Shown one piece after another: positions 1-8,399 of a DNA stretch of 30,539 nucleotides (position 1 is the first letter of the stretch; the number at the start of each line of letters is the position of its first letter). The stretch is taken from the IMG/VR virus record IMGVR_UViG_3300020202_000186, positions 1-30,539 of that record, one strand, 5' to 3'. The position numbers and the translations under genes are program-made. A model generated the notes under the pieces. It was not told where the DNA came from, searched no databases, and saw nothing but the letters and a program-made list of their open reading frames with translations. This DNA is from a virus.

Positions 1-228
1 AGGGCGTCCACCGAGAATGGCCCGGCCTGTCCGGGTCATGAAGCCGGCCGAAGTGCCGGAGTCCCAGCCGAACGCGGTGTCCAACTCGTTCGCGGAGTAG
101 CCGCGTTCCTTCGCCACGTCGTAGATGCGGCCGGCAAATGCATCGTTGTCGACGACGTACTCGCCGCGCTCGTTGGGCCGGAAGCCGTTCGCGTTCGCGA
201 ACTCGCGGATTTGCTGATTGGTCGCCAT
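1..228 (-). CDS. Partial tail-region protein, N-terminal 76 residues
   Basis: The gene starts at ATG 228 and runs off the left edge with no stop, so only the amino end is visible. Its start overlaps the stop of the next gene upstream (TGATG arrangement), the usual coupling in this operon. The visible part begins MATNQQIREFANANG and contains a short helical segment (VAKERGYSANELDTAFGW) followed by a Gly/Thr-rich stretch. Similar helix-plus-Gly starts occur in long proteins placed after tail fibre genes of short-tailed phages, such as internal virion or ejection proteins. That link is inference from position; no catalytic motif can be seen. Confidence 0.6.
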   Translation of the reverse strand, partial: MATNQQIREFANANGFRPNERGEYVVDNDAFAGRIYDVAKERGYSANELDTAFGWDSGTSAGFMTRTGRAILGGRP

Positions 229-707
229 CAGGCCTTCTCGCTGTCTTGGATTTCGGCGTCGAGGATTTCGAGCGCGCGGCCTTCGCCGATGACGCCAGCG
301 GACTCCAGCCCCTGCACGCGCGCGCGGGTGTCCGCCTTGTCCAGGTCGATGAAGTTGGCCGACTCGACATCGCGCAGGCTTGCCCGCAAGGCGGCCGCCT
401 GCTCGCGAAGCGCCATGACGGCCAGCGGGTTGTCGAGCGCCGCAAGCTCGATGGCGACCTTTTCGGCCGTGGTGAACCGGTTGCGGAACGCCAGCGGCGT
501 GATGTGCCGCGCGACCGGTGCCGCAGGCGGACTGGCGGGCGGCTCGGCGTAGGCCTTCACCTCCCACACGTACCCGGTGAAGTTCGCCCGCTGCTCGCCA
601 GGCGTCGTCGTCGTGCTCAGCGTCGGCGGCTCCAGCAGCGTCGAGCGCGGCGCGCCGTCGGCCACCTCGCCGGCATACCAGCCGTAGAGGTCGAAGGAAT
701 AGGCCAT
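228..707 (-). CDS. Small fibre-associated protein (tail fibre assembly-like), 159 aa
   Basis: I start it at ATG 707 (MAYSFDLYGWYAGEV) because the longer open frame runs backwards through the fibre gene, and 707 lies just after the fibre stop at 712. The N-terminal half (residues 1-65) is aromatic and beta-rich, with a Pro/Ala linker around 53-66. The C-terminal half (about 70-159) is helical and acidic, with a segment (ITPLAFRNRFTTAEKVAIEL) and the pattern ESANFIDLDKADT near 120. This two-part design beside a fibre gene resembles short phage proteins annotated as fibre assembly or fibre-tip proteins. It could be a chaperone or a minor fibre component; the family assignment is from memory of similar proteins and is moderate at best. 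Confidence 0.6.
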   Translation of the reverse strand: MAYSFDLYGWYAGEVADGAPRSTLLEPPTLSTTTTPGEQRANFTGYVWEVKAYAEPPASPPAAPVARHITPLAFRNRFTTAEKVAIELAALDNPLAVMALREQAAALRASLRDVESANFIDLDKADTRARVQGLESAGVIGEGRALEILDAEIQDSEKA

Positions 708-711
708 GGGG

Positions 712-2001
712 TCAGCTCGTGAAGATGGCAGTGGCGGCCGAGCCCTCGGCCGGGGCGATGCGCCCGATCTGGCCCGTCGTACCAGCGCCGTGTGGAACCA
801 GAAAAACCGTGCCGTCGCCGTTCTTTGCAAATCGACGCAGCCCCATGCTCGAAGTGATGGAGACGCTTGGTGTGCGACGTACCCAATTGCCGTTGTGGTA
901 GGTCGCTGCCTCGCCGAAAGTCGTTGAAAAGTAGGCGTAGATGCCATTGATGGAAACGACGGGGCGGTTTGCTCCGCTCGTTGTCAGGGTCAGCGACTGC
1001 AGCGTCCAGTTGATGCCATCGGTGGTGCGGTAGTACTCCGTACCGCCAGAGGCCTGAATCCATAGGGAGCCGTCGAAGTCTTGCCACGCCACGGCAGGCG
1101 TAATCGGCAGCGTCCGCGCGGTCCACGAGCTTGTGGCGCCGGTGGCGCTGGTGTATGCGGTGGTCGTCGCGCTCCAGTACCAGAACAATCCGCCGACCAC
1201 AAACGGGGCGCAGTTGCCGGCATTCGCAGGCAACGTCTGTGTGCTCCAGCTCGTGCCGTAGTTGCTCGATGTGTACGCCGTGGCCGCCGTATTGCTCAGC
1301 ACAAAGCAGGTCGTGCCAAGGAACACCGGAATGCAGTGCGTCGCCTTGCATGCCGCAGGCAGCGCTGTCGTAGACGACCATGATGTGCCGTTGGCGCTCG
1401 TTGCGGTCCCTGTGCCGCCATCAATGACCCCGACGAACTGAAGCCCGTCCGTGCCAACGTGCCACGCCGCGGTCGATGGCATCGCACGAAGCGTCCACGT
1501 CAGGCCGTCGGCACTGGATGCGACGTTCGCATTGGAGCCAGTGCCGCCCGCAGCGATGAACAGTGAGTTCCCGTAGATGATCTGCTGGCACGCCGTCGCG
1601 AGGCCAGAGGCAGTGAGCGTGTTTTCCATGCGCTCAAGCGCAGACACCGCAGTGAGTGTTGCGGTCGATGCGCTAAAGATGCTGTAGGTCTGGATCGGCA
1701 ATGCTTCCCACGAAGCGGACGATCCGTTCGTCTTCAGCCACTTTCCTGCGTGCCCTGTTTGCACCGGCAGGTTTCCGAGCGCCCCGCTCAGCACGTCATG
1801 CACGAAGGCCGTGGTGGCCAGGCGTGTCGAGTCGTCGGTGATCGCCCGGGTAAGCGCGCGCGCATCGCCAGTGAAGGTCGGGTCGACCAGCAGCGAGGCG
1901 ATGGCCGTGGCAATCAGGTCCAGTTCATAGTTGAACTTGGCGCTGCGCCGGCTCGACGCGAACAGGGCGAAGTCGGTGCTGCGGGTGTAGGCCGTGCTCA
2001 T
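712..2001 (-). CDS. Tail fibre / receptor-binding protein with Asp-box-like repeats, 429 aa
   Basis: Residues 1-100 look like a fibre shaft attachment region, with the phrase RLATTAFVHDVLSG that recurs in phage fibres and an adjoining Gly/Ser-rich stretch. From about residue 150 onward, several segments follow the Ser-x-Asp/Asn-Gly-x-x-Trp pattern of Asp-box (BNR) repeats: SADGLTWTL, SANGTSWSS, SSNYGTSWST and TTDGINWTL. Such repeats build beta-propellers in sialidase-like and carbohydrate-binding proteins, so a glycan-binding receptor domain is a fair inference. No catalytic set of Arg/Tyr/Glu can be assigned by eye, so enzymatic cleavage is not claimed. The start ATG 2001 overlaps the stop of the nozzle-like gene by 4 nt (ATGA). 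Ser, Thr and Ala are very frequent, typical of fibres. Confidence 0.75.
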   Translation of the reverse strand: MSTAYTRSTDFALFASSRRSAKFNYELDLIATAIASLLVDPTFTGDARALTRAITDDSTRLATTAFVHDVLSGALGNLPVQTGHAGKWLKTNGSSASWEALPIQTYSIFSASTATLTAVSALERMENTLTASGLATACQQIIYGNSLFIAAGGTGSNANVASSADGLTWTLRAMPSTAAWHVGTDGLQFVGVIDGGTGTATSANGTSWSSTTALPAACKATHCIPVFLGTTCFVLSNTAATAYTSSNYGTSWSTQTLPANAGNCAPFVVGGLFWYWSATTTAYTSATGATSSWTARTLPITPAVAWQDFDGSLWIQASGGTEYYRTTDGINWTLQSLTLTTSGANRPVVSINGIYAYFSTTFGEAATYHNGNWVRRTPSVSITSSMGLRRFAKNGDGTVFLVPHGAGTTGQIGRIAPAEGSAATAIFTS

Positions 2002-4061
2002 CGCGATTGCCTGCGCATGTGAAAGTAGTGCGTGATCGCCGTCACCTCGTGGCTCAACTCTGTTGCGCTCTCACCGCCCAGCAGGACGGCGACGTTCTCG
2101 CCGACGCCGGGACTGCGCACGCGCAGCCGGCTGATGTACTTGCCGTCCCATGAGCCGACATCCCAGTCGCCCATGTCGAGCGCGCCGTCAGGACCGTCCA
2201 CCGGCGTGTTGTTCGCCAGGGCCGGCGCGTTCTCATCGATGGCCGTGTCGCCGTAGCTGTAGTCCGGCTGCACCGTCAGCGACCCCGCCGAGTCGCCACG
2301 GATTTCAATCTCGATGCTGCGAAACGCCTTGCGCCGTGTGGGGCTGCCAAGATGCGCAAAAGCAGTCTTGAGCCATGCGCTGATCGCTGTCCCATCGAAG
2401 GAGCGGCCCTTGTCGCACTCGTACACATAGCCGCTCTCGTCTCCGACGAAGATCGACGACACCCCACTGATTTCCCATTCACTCGCCACCTCGACGGTGA
2501 ACGGGTAGCGACAGAACATCCACGTCCAGCGTTTGCCGGGGAAGCCCGACAGCCACGTGCCGTCGTCGAAGAAGATCCGATACCGGCCGCCGGCTCGATC
2601 TACCGCCGAGCCCGTCGGCGTCTTGCCGGCGATGCGGGATCGAATGTGGTCCGTCAGCGTGTTGAAAACGAAGTTGCCGAACGCGTTTGTTGGCGAGTAG
2701 CTTCGAACGCCCTGCTCGTCGAACGCAACAAGCTGGCCAATGACTTGCGCGCTGTACGCCTTTGCGCCCACCTCTTTGCTCAGCGGGACCAGATTCCAAT
2801 CGGTTGAGTCGTTGCCGTAGAGGATGTAAGTGCGGTCGCGGCAGAGGATCGCCATCGCGCCTTCGTCCTGGCTGCCCTGGATGGAAACCATTTCGTTCGG
2901 CAACGCGCCAACTTGCAACTCGCCAGCGCCACTGACAACGGTCCAGTCGTAAGGATCACCGATTGCCGAATGCTGGATGGACGTGTAGCGGTAGACGACA
3001 AAAAGATGGTTCTTGTGGCACTCGATGCGATGGGGGCTATCGATGCCGCCGGCCGTCAGCGGCGCAATGATCGTCCCATCGAACTCGATGAAGTTGCCGC
3101 CGCCGATCGGCGTGCCGGCCGAGTTGTCTACCCGATCGACACCATAAACCGGGGTGACCGTGTTGCGCGTGAGCGAGAAGCGGTAAGGCTTGAATACCCA
3201 TCTGCCAGACGCACCGAGCGTCACGTCCTGATAGGTCGTGGAGTCGAGGGACACCGTACCAAAGCCGCCGCTCAGCGTCGCGGCGCCACTGGCGAACACC
3301 GCTGGCGCAGGCGCGTCGATGATCATCGATCCAGCAGCGTCGCCGCCTGCGAAGCTGCCGGACTCGACCATGATCTTGTAGGCTGTCGTCGAGTTGGCGC
3401 CCTGAGTGATCGTGACGGTGCCGTGGGTGTACGTGCCCGACCCCGTTGTGAAGCGAATGCGCTTCTTCCTCGGGACGATCACCCACCCGGATGACGTTGC
3501 CCGATAGCACTCCTGCCCCGTGCCACCAGCGTTGTTGCGGAAGGCGTACACCGTGTTGTTGATGACGCAGATGCCGCACACCGGCCCGCTGCCAGGAACG
3601 GCCGTGATGTCCGCGCGGTAGATCGTCGCCGCGGCGGCGTACATCGCATTGGCCTGCAGCTCGGTGATGCTGGGCTCGTAGATCACGACGCCCTGGCTCA
3701 CCGCCGACACAAGCAGGTTCTCGCCGTTGACCCACGTTCCCGTGACCTTGGTCAGCGCCAGGTACGTTCCGGAGACGTAGGCGATGACCCCCGTGGCGCC
3801 GCTACTGCTTCCGGTGGCGGTTGCGCCGACCACTGCGCTCGCGCCCCAGCTCGTGGCCACACCCAGCACGACGATCACGGCAGCGCTCGGCTTCGTGCGG
3901 CCGTCGTATCGCTCCACACCCTTCACGCGCTGGTATCCGCCCTGCATGCGGGGCTCGTAGTTCTCCGATCCGATGACGTGGCCTGGCGCCAGCGCCAGCG
4001 GTGCGGTGGCCGTGTCCAGGCCACCGACCAGCGTCACGATGGCCGTTTGCTGGTCGCTCAC
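1998..4061 (-). CDS. Tail nozzle-like beta-propeller structural protein, 687 aa
   Basis: The reading frame stays open to 4361, but the upstream part is a shadow of the adaptor gene. GTG 4061 (reading VSDQQTAIVTLVGG) overlaps the adaptor stop by 4 nt (GTGA) and is the likely start. The early phrase SENYEPRMQGGYQRVKGVER marks a conserved N-terminal region of short-tail phage proteins. Later segments are rich in short beta strands with Trp/Tyr and Gly turns (DPYDWTVVSGAGELQVG, RTYILYGNDSTDWNLVP), which fits a propeller like the nozzle proteins T7 gp12 or P22 gp10. The length and position, next to the adaptor and before the fibre, agree. The role would be to close the DNA exit channel and connect the adaptor ring with fibres. 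Function is by analogy; the fold should be confirmed. Confidence 0.65.
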   Translation of the reverse strand: MSDQQTAIVTLVGGLDTATAPLALAPGHVIGSENYEPRMQGGYQRVKGVERYDGRTKPSAAVIVVLGVATSWGASAVVGATATGSSSGATGVIAYVSGTYLALTKVTGTWVNGENLLVSAVSQGVVIYEPSITELQANAMYAAAATIYRADITAVPGSGPVCGICVINNTVYAFRNNAGGTGQECYRATSSGWVIVPRKKRIRFTTGSGTYTHGTVTITQGANSTTAYKIMVESGSFAGGDAAGSMIIDAPAPAVFASGAATLSGGFGTVSLDSTTYQDVTLGASGRWVFKPYRFSLTRNTVTPVYGVDRVDNSAGTPIGGGNFIEFDGTIIAPLTAGGIDSPHRIECHKNHLFVVYRYTSIQHSAIGDPYDWTVVSGAGELQVGALPNEMVSIQGSQDEGAMAILCRDRTYILYGNDSTDWNLVPLSKEVGAKAYSAQVIGQLVAFDEQGVRSYSPTNAFGNFVFNTLTDHIRSRIAGKTPTGSAVDRAGGRYRIFFDDGTWLSGFPGKRWTWMFCRYPFTVEVASEWEISGVSSIFVGDESGYVYECDKGRSFDGTAISAWLKTAFAHLGSPTRRKAFRSIEIEIRGDSAGSLTVQPDYSYGDTAIDENAPALANNTPVDGPDGALDMGDWDVGSWDGKYISRLRVRSPGVGENVAVLLGGESATELSHEVTAITHYFHMRRQSR

Positions 4062-4705
4062 CAGCAAACCCCCCACTCGATTTCGGCGTGGTCGGTGATG
4101 CCCATCGCGGACAGCACCTTGCGGTACTCGGCCTGCGCGTGGTTGTAGAGCACCTGCGCTTCGTCGTGGCCGGCATACAGCATCACCGCGCGCCAGACGA
4201 TGAGCATGTGGTGCTCGCTCGGGATGCCCTGAGGCGTCCCGGTCGTCGCATCCGAATCCGTCGTCATGGCGGTCGGGTTCTTGTAGCGCTCCACGCTGTA
4301 CGTGGTGTTCGTCGTCGGCTTGGCGTTGACGGCAAAGGACTTGTCCGGGCGGATGGTCCACGTGCCCGGCGTGCCGGCGGCGATCTGTGCCGTCGGGTAG
4401 GCCAAGCGGAAGTCAGCCCAGGGCAGGTAGGACAGCAGCGTGCCGGTCGAGTCGCGCACGCAGTCCTTCAGGTAGCGCGACGCCGGGATCGTGCCGGAGG
4501 TCACCGACGTGTTCGCGGTGATCGTCACCGTCGACGCCTCCCACAGCCAGTCCCAGTTGCGCGAGGACTGGATGCGCTCCCATGCGGTGTCGACCCAGTT
4601 CACCACCTGCAGCATCTCGCCGGTCTGGCTGATGGTCGTGCTCGGGCCGGAGCCACCGAGACCCATCTCGGCGCGGGCTCGTTGGCAGAGCTGCAAGCGG
4701 TTCAT
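4058..4705 (-). CDS. Head-to-tail adaptor protein (SU10 / gp4-like), 215 aa
   Basis: The start MNRLQLCQRARAEMGLGG followed by STTISQTGEMLQVVNWVDTA and WERIQSSRNWDWLW is the characteristic opening of phage adaptor proteins: an N-terminal helical bundle that docks under the portal, with a conserved Trp cluster near residues 42-55. Residues 56-160 are beta-rich (VTITANTSVTSGTIP, WTIRPDKSFAV). The last 50 residues are again helical (HHMLIVWRAVMLYAG, AQAEYRKVL). The length fits the family. It lies immediately upstream of the nozzle-like gene and overlaps it by 4 nt, so the two are translationally coupled. The expected role is a ring that joins the portal to the tail nozzle and retains packaged DNA. 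Confidence 0.75.
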   Translation of the reverse strand: MNRLQLCQRARAEMGLGGSGPSTTISQTGEMLQVVNWVDTAWERIQSSRNWDWLWEASTVTITANTSVTSGTIPASRYLKDCVRDSTGTLLSYLPWADFRLAYPTAQIAAGTPGTWTIRPDKSFAVNAKPTTNTTYSVERYKNPTAMTTDSDATTGTPQGIPSEHHMLIVWRAVMLYAGHDEAQVLYNHAQAEYRKVLSAMGITDHAEIEWGVCW

Positions 4706-4709
4706 GCGC

Positions 4710-5225
4710 TCAGTTCTCCATCACGATCCGGCGCGCCCACTCGGCGCCGCGCGGGCTGGGGTCGCTGATGATGGTCAAGGGGAACCGGCGCGAGACGTAG
4801 CGGCGGACGAGGTTGCGCTCTTCGCCCTGGCCCTTGATCACCTCGGTCTGCACGCGGAACGGCTGGGACCGGAGGATGGCCTCGACGAACTTGCGCTTGA
4901 CGCTCTCGACTTCGCCCGGACGCAGCCACACCTGGCGGCCCTGCACGCCGAAGGGCCCGTAGGCCATCACCGGCTTGCTGTCATCGCCGACGCTCTGCGG
5001 CGATTCGAGACGGACTTCCAGCACGTCTTCGTTGAACTTCAGTTCGGCGAGTTCTTCTTCGCTCGGGATTCCTTTGCCGGTGGTCACGATGGACTGGTTC
5101 ATCGGCACATCCACCAGGCTCACGGTCTCGCGCTCGACGGATGCGTTGCCGTGGGTGATGTCGAGCGGTGGCTTCTGCGGCAACCGCAGGTCATCGGGTG
5201 TGAGTTCTCGTCCGCGTCGCGTCAT
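4710..5225 (-). CDS. Conserved phage structural-region protein of unknown function, 171 aa
   Basis: It starts at ATG 5225 with a clear Shine-Dalgarno sequence (AGGAG, 4 nt before the ATG) and is the first gene after the terminator at 5238-5277. It is charged and soluble, with no signal or membrane segment. Residues 75-125 (LEVRLESPQ ... YGPFGVQGRQVWLRPGEVES) look like a compact beta domain, followed by a basic amphipathic region (VKRKFVEAILRSQPFRV) and RYVSRRFPLTIISDPSPRG. Its place between capsid and adaptor genes suggests a minor virion or head-completion protein, but I recognise no family. Confidence 0.6.
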   Translation of the reverse strand: MTRRGRELTPDDLRLPQKPPLDITHGNASVERETVSLVDVPMNQSIVTTGKGIPSEEELAELKFNEDVLEVRLESPQSVGDDSKPVMAYGPFGVQGRQVWLRPGEVESVKRKFVEAILRSQPFRVQTEVIKGQGEERNLVRRYVSRRFPLTIISDPSPRGAEWARRIVMEN

Positions 5226-5237
5226 GTCGCGCTCCTG

Positions 5238-5277
5238 AAAAGAAGCGGCCCCGAAGGACTTGCCTGCGGGGCCGCTT
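5238..5277 (-). terminator. Intrinsic terminator between head and tail genes
   Basis: A 10-bp perfect stem (5243-5252, AAGCGGCCCC, with 5268-5277) closes a 15-nt loop. Read on the minus strand, the stem is followed by CTTTTC. It lies after the 129-aa head gene and before the 171-aa gene. It would lower, not abolish, tail gene expression relative to capsid genes, since no strong promoter is seen directly after it. Confidence 0.75.
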
Positions 5278-5331
5278 GAGGTTGGCGCTGATCAAGCGCC
5301 GAGAGATCGCCCTGGCCGGGCGAATGGGATG

Positions 5332-5721
5332 TCAGCCGAAGGCGACCCAGTTCAGCACCTTGGATGCCACGACGACAGCCAGGGTGGCGTTCTGCGAGAC
5401 CTTGAAGCACCGGCCGGCCGTGTTGGCCGTGCCGTCGCTGTCGCACACGGTGATGCCCTTGTTGGTCGTCTCCAGGGTCTGCGTGCCGGCGGCCGCGGTC
5501 TTCAGGCAGGTGTCGTCCGCCATGCCGGCATGCCACTCGATCGTGATGCGATCGGTGACGTTCCAGAAGCGGACGTAGCGCGGCGTGAAGCCGCAGGCCT
5601 GCAGCAGGTAGTCCGTGGCCGTGATGGAGTCGGCCGGCATGGTGATGCGGCCCGCAGCGAACTGCGGAGCATCGGCGGCCTGCGAAGACGCGGATTGCGT
5701 GTAGGTGGTGTTGATGGCCAT
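5332..5721 (-). CDS. Small virion-region protein (possible head decoration), 129 aa
   Basis: Start ATG 5721 is preceded by AAGGAGCGCC, a good ribosome site. The protein opens MAINTTYTQSASSQ, is Ala/Thr-rich, and has several beta-strand-like segments (ATDYLLQACGFTPRYVRFWN, DRITIEWHAGM, ATLAVVVASKVLNWVAFG). Cys residues are scattered. It has no transmembrane segment. Two small genes of this type directly after a capsid gene often encode decoration or head-stabilising proteins; here that is inference from position only. It is the last gene before the terminator at 5238-5277. Confidence 0.6.
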   Translation of the reverse strand: MAINTTYTQSASSQAADAPQFAAGRITMPADSITATDYLLQACGFTPRYVRFWNVTDRITIEWHAGMADDTCLKTAAAGTQTLETTNKGITVCDSDGTANTAGRCFKVSQNATLAVVVASKVLNWVAFG

Positions 5722-5733
5722 GGTTGGCGCTCC

Positions 5734-6252
5734 TTACTTGACCGCGAGCGACGGATCGAAGACGCCGCCGAACGTGTTGATGTAGACCGCGGTCGGAACG
5801 ACGGTGGCGTCATCCAGTGCCGTGGTGCCGCCGACGAAGTTGCCGGTGCCAGTGGGGTTGATGATCACGAACCCGATGAGCGCTTTGCCCTCGGGAATCG
5901 GCGGGAACTTCACCGCGGCGAGCGTCGCACCCTCCACCCCCATCGCGCTCGTGCCGGTGCCGGCGCGGTCGAGGAAGAAGCAGAAGACGTTGAACTTCGC
6001 GTTGGTGACCGTGCCCGACAGCGCGGCCTGGTCGGTGTTGGCTGCGACGGTGACGAGGCGGTCGCCGACCCAGGCGTAGAACGCCGAGCCAGCCTTGACG
6101 AGAACGCCGCCGCCCGCCTTGATGGCGAGCCCAGGCGTGGTCAGCGCCTTGCACGACTGCCGATCGCCCAGCGCACCCAGCACGGCCCGAAGGCCTGCCT
6201 TGGCGCGGGTGTCGGCAATGCCGTCCAGCCACCGAAAGATGGTGCCCTTCAT
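5734..6252 (-). CDS. Small virion-region protein, 172 aa
   Basis: The open frame continues upstream to 6300, but ATG 6252 (MKGTIFRWLDGIADTRAKAG) has AAAGGA at the right distance and is chosen. The rest is beta-rich and hydrophobic without a true membrane helix: GVLVKAGSAFYAWVGDRLV, KFNVFCFFLDRAGTG, ALIGFVIINPTGTGNFVGG, TAVYINTFGGVFDP. This pattern fits a jelly-roll or decoration-type virion protein. It directly follows the capsid gene (53-nt gap) and precedes the 129-aa protein, so a head component is likely. No named family is claimed. Confidence 0.6.
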   Translation of the reverse strand: MKGTIFRWLDGIADTRAKAGLRAVLGALGDRQSCKALTTPGLAIKAGGGVLVKAGSAFYAWVGDRLVTVAANTDQAALSGTVTNAKFNVFCFFLDRAGTGTSAMGVEGATLAAVKFPPIPEGKALIGFVIINPTGTGNFVGGTTALDDATVVPTAVYINTFGGVFDPSLAVK

Positions 6253-6304
6253 GATGGTCCTTTCGTTTGTTGGGAATCCGGCGGTGTTACCCGCCGGCAT
6301 GCCA

Positions 6305-7387
6305 TCAGTTGGTCAGGTTGGTGCGGCCGACTTCGAGAACGGCCATCCAGCCGTCGTTCTCGATCATTCCGCCCTTCCACCAGTTCGCGCCCACGTAGCC
6401 GCGCTGGCCGCCCGGGTCGGACTTGTCGCGCTTGGTGTGGGGGATGTGGAACGGCTCCATGCCGCGCAGGCCGCGAACGGCCACCTGGCTGTGCGCGTCC
6501 TTGGCCATCACGATGACCTGGTACACGTCCGGGTTGGTGCCGCCGGTCGAATACAGGTCGTAGGTGCTGGCCGTCACGGACGTGGCTGCGTCGAAGATCG
6601 GCACGAGGTCCGGGCTGCGCATGAACCGGAACTCCTCGCAGGCGCCCAGCTCGTTGTCGCGCGGCGAGCCGCTGGCGTACTTCTCCGCGGGGGTGAAGTG
6701 CTCCAGGTCGCGCACGTCGCTCGACAGATCGGTGCTGATGTAGACATCGAAGCCGGGGGCGATGGGGCTCGTGTTGAACTTGCCCGAGGCGTCCAGCACG
6801 CGATTGACCATCTTCCCGTGGTTCGCCATCAGCACGCGGGCCACTTCACGCAGGAGGTTCAGCGTGATGGGGCCGTTCACGGTGGCGCGGCTGGTGCCGG
6901 TGCCGCCATAGAACTTGTTCGTACCGGCCTTTAGGATGCCGTACATGAAGGCTTCGTTGACCAGCGTGATGCGCTCAGCCGTCAGTTGCTCTTCCTGCTC
7001 GGGGATGTCGTCCTCGCCGAACTCTGCCGTGTGGTCGGTGTAGCCGTAGAGCACCATGAACTGCTGCATGGTGCAGCTCACGTCCCACGGCGTCACCGAG
7101 TCGGGGCTCGGGGTCACGCCTTCAGTGGCCCTGTGCGCGTTCACGATCGCAGCAGAACGATCGACGGCAGTGGTGGTGCCGAAGAACGTGTTGCGCGTGC
7201 TCGCGTTAGTGCTGGCCGCGCCGTAGGGCAGGAACAGCCGCGCGGTGTAGGTCTTGCTGCTGTTCTTGGGGTACTCGACCTGGCGGCCGGTGCGCGACAG
7301 GCATTCCGTCGGCATGGCGCGGCCGAGGATGCGGCCCTTGAACTCGTCAATCCGCCAGGCGGCGGAACCGTACTGGTGCATCGTCAT
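6305..7387 (-). CDS. Major capsid protein, N4-gp56 family, 360 aa
   Basis: The order of elements is that of the N4-gp56 capsid family: an early basic segment and RTGRQVEYPKNSSKT near residues 32-46, an extended-loop region around residues 47-110 with VTPWDVSCTMQQF near 98-110, a spine helix with ITLVNEAFMYGILKAGTNKFYGG at about 140-162, the central PITLNLLREVARVLMANHG, and the C-terminal VYQVIVMAKDAHSQVAVRG plus GGQRGYVGANWWKGGMIEND. The length is typical. It would form the capsid shell as an HK97-fold protein. It sits directly downstream of the scaffold-like gene, the usual order, and should be the most strongly expressed late gene. The start could also be the ATG two codons in. Confidence 0.9.
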   Translation of the reverse strand: MTMHQYGSAAWRIDEFKGRILGRAMPTECLSRTGRQVEYPKNSSKTYTARLFLPYGAASTNASTRNTFFGTTTAVDRSAAIVNAHRATEGVTPSPDSVTPWDVSCTMQQFMVLYGYTDHTAEFGEDDIPEQEEQLTAERITLVNEAFMYGILKAGTNKFYGGTGTSRATVNGPITLNLLREVARVLMANHGKMVNRVLDASGKFNTSPIAPGFDVYISTDLSSDVRDLEHFTPAEKYASGSPRDNELGACEEFRFMRSPDLVPIFDAATSVTASTYDLYSTGGTNPDVYQVIVMAKDAHSQVAVRGLRGMEPFHIPHTKRDKSDPGGQRGYVGANWWKGGMIENDGWMAVLEVGRTNLTN

Positions 7388-7417
7388 GATGCGCTCCTAT
7401 GGGATGTTGGGCTGCCG

Positions 7418-8281
7418 TCAGCGCGCGGCGCCGACCTTTCGCAGTCCCGCGGTGAATGCTTCGTCCCGCGACGGAGGCGGCGCCGACATGGGCGACGAGC
7501 CGCGGGGGTTGACGTTGGAGTTCAGCCGTTCGCGTCGGGCAGCGGCGTCATCGTCCGCAGCCTTCTTCGAGTCTTTCCACTTGGACAGGGCCGCGCCGAT
7601 GACGCGGTAATCCCACTCTTCCGAAGCCTTGGCCAGCTTGTTCATGTACTCGTCGCCCTGCGCTTTCACGAAGGCGGCGAATTCAGTGCTGTTGGCGTCG
7701 TCCTGCCAGTTCTCATGCGTCTCGGCCAGGCGCTCGGCGCTGAGGCGCCTCCACGCGCGCTGTTCCGCGGCTGCAATGAGTTGGTCCTGAGAGGGCTTGA
7801 GCTTTTCCTCGACCGTTCGGGCCACGGAGTCAGGATCGAACGCCGGCACCTCGGTGGCCTTGGCCATCGCTTCCAGAAGTTCAGCGACTTCCGGGAGGTC
7901 TGCGCGCAAGGCGTCGAGCTTTTCCTGCGGCAGGCTGATCGCTCGCCGCTGGTTGATGCTGCGCTGCAGCCCGCCGATCGTTCCGTAGATCGCATCCCGA
8001 TCGCGCTTGCGCTCTTCGTCGATGGTGTCGACGCGAGAGGCCTTGGCGGTCAACTCGGAATACTCGTCCTCGGTCAGTTGGCGGATGCGCGGCGCAGGCG
8101 GCGTCTCTGCCGCGGGCGCGCTGGCGGTCTCTTGGCTGGGCTGCTCAACCGGCTCGGACGGCGTTTCCGTGGTCCGTTTGCCGGCGAGGCCCGCTTCGAA
8201 GGCGGCCATGCGCTGCTCATCGCTTTGCTCGGTGCTGTGGTCTTCCTGTTCCAGGCCGTCGGCCGGGGAGTCCTGTGCCAT
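7418..8281 (-). CDS. Capsid assembly scaffolding-like protein, 287 aa
   Basis: The protein is highly charged and without hydrophobic core segments. Residues 1-65 are acidic and Pro/Ala/Glu-rich, probably disordered. Residues 70-140 form a charged helix (RVDTIDEERKRDRDAIYGTI) and residues 150-240 are helical (FDPDSVARTVEEKLKPSQDQL). The C-terminus is short, with basic residues (RRERLNSNVNPRG; AFTAGLRKVGAAR). Scaffolds share this acidic, coiled-coil, basic-tail layout, and the gene lies between portal and capsid genes as scaffolds do. No protease domain is visible. It would direct capsid assembly and then leave the head. Confidence 0.75.
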   Translation of the reverse strand: MAQDSPADGLEQEDHSTEQSDEQRMAAFEAGLAGKRTTETPSEPVEQPSQETASAPAAETPPAPRIRQLTEDEYSELTAKASRVDTIDEERKRDRDAIYGTIGGLQRSINQRRAISLPQEKLDALRADLPEVAELLEAMAKATEVPAFDPDSVARTVEEKLKPSQDQLIAAAEQRAWRRLSAERLAETHENWQDDANSTEFAAFVKAQGDEYMNKLAKASEEWDYRVIGAALSKWKDSKKAADDDAAARRERLNSNVNPRGSSPMSAPPPSRDEAFTAGLRKVGAAR

Positions 8282-8299
8282 GTGGTGTGGCTCTCCAAC

Positions 8300-8324
8300 G
8301 AAAAAGCGCCCTCAAGGGGCGCTC
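8300..8324 (-). terminator. Intrinsic terminator between small head gene and scaffold gene
   Basis: Read on the minus strand, AGCGCCC (8323-8317) pairs with GGGCGCT (8311-8305) around a 5-nt loop and is followed directly by TTTTT/TTTTTCG (8305-8301 and on). It lies in a 118-nt gap after the 72-aa gene and only about 20 nt before the scaffold start. A downstream promoter within the remaining gap is not obvious, so partial termination or antitermination is likely. Confidence 0.8.
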
Positions 8325-8399
8325 GGGTCGCAGCGGCGCCCTCGGGCGTGGCTGCTCGCATTGCCGTGGCCCCGCGGGCGGCGGCGAATAGGATTGGCG

